A DNA stretch of 31,321 nt from Daldinia sp. FL1419 (Eukaryota; Ascomycota; Sordariomycetes; Xylariales; Hypoxylaceae), in the NCBI GenBank assembly GCA_025201765.1, contig MU623591.1, positions 1 through 31,321 on the forward strand, written 5' to 3'. Both the position numbers and the translations under genes were made by a program. The notes below the pieces were generated by a model, which worked only from the letters and a program-made list of their open reading frames with translations, was not told where the DNA came from and searched no databases. Shown in pieces: positions 31,061 to 31,321 of this stretch (positions are counted from its first letter, which is position 1; each line of letters opens with the position of its first letter).

Positions 31061-31321
31061 ATTTTACAAATTTATTAATTATATTCATAATTTTAATATT
31101 TAATGGTTCAAATTTTTTAACTTAATCTTTTTAAATAATTAAAATTTTGTAATTATTGTTATAAATTATAATATAAATGTTATTAAAATCTTCTATTCTT
31201 TTATTTAATATTTTTTAAAAATATATTTTAATATTAACTTCATTAAATACTTTATTTTTTATTATAAGAAATTTTATAATATTAATATTAAAAATATTAT
31301 CCATTTATAAACTAATAATTT

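Larger units (their letters stand above)
30072..31321 (-). mobile_element. Second Copia copy, inverted, truncated by the window end
   Basis: The reverse complement matches the 3' end of the left element: 3' LTR (30072-30287), the purine tract next to it, then internal sequence with the RNase H relic (about 30690-31060). Similarity continues to the window edge. In the RNase H part this copy, read in element orientation, keeps G and has lost C. The left copy shows the opposite. The rest of the element lies outside the window. Confidence 0.85.

Overview
The window is filamentous-fungal nuclear DNA, from a Pezizomycotina ascomycete and most plausibly a sordariomycete. The evidence is four recognisable or partly recognisable fungal genes, short introns with fungal splice signals, and a sharp bipartite composition. 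Two blocks of extremely AT-rich sequence (about 1-7600 and 28900-31321) flank a GC-balanced island. Both AT-rich blocks carry the one-sided C-to-T / G-to-A decay typical of repeat-induced point mutation (RIP).

Left block: a complete but dead Ty1/Copia-type LTR retrotransposon (606-7206, + strand). It has two 216-bp LTRs and still-readable relics of integrase and RNase H. A much less mutated 408-bp TG...CA insert (1741-2148), probably a nested solo LTR, sits inside it. Right block: the 3' part of a second copy of the same family in inverted orientation (30072 to the window end), again with a 216-bp LTR. The gene island is therefore bracketed by two inward-facing copies of one element.

Island, left part (about 7.6-14.6 kb): no intact gene is recognisable. 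It holds a broken fragment of a fungal 2EXR/F-box-like gene (7932-8356), scattered TACCTAGGTA-type motifs, and a badly assembled 10-N gap (13795-13804) flanked by a duplicated CTCCATC repeat and G and C homopolymers.

Island, right part: four protein genes. (1) An aminoglycoside-phosphotransferase/kinase-fold protein with a degenerate catalytic motif (14647-16455, +). (2) COG6, a subunit of the COG Golgi tethering complex (16769-18868, -). (3) ATG9, the autophagy lipid scramblase (19742-22557, +, one 53-bp intron). (4) A three-RRM Gbp2/Hrb1-like mRNA-binding protein (24229-27468, -), which I rebuild as nine exons encoding 494 residues. These include a 4-nt coding first exon (ATGG), a 1262-bp first intron and an 8-nt microexon that encodes the centre of RNP1 in RRM1. 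COG6 and ATG9 are divergent and share an 873-bp promoter region. APH/COG6 and ATG9/Gbp2-like are convergent pairs. COG6 and ATG9 both act in Golgi/endosome membrane traffic that feeds autophagy, but nothing here shows more than neighbourhood.

I found no CRISPR array, tRNA or rRNA, and no clear biosynthetic or defence system. The most interesting material is the gene architecture of the RRM protein and the mirror-image, opposite-strand RIP of the two retrotransposon copies.
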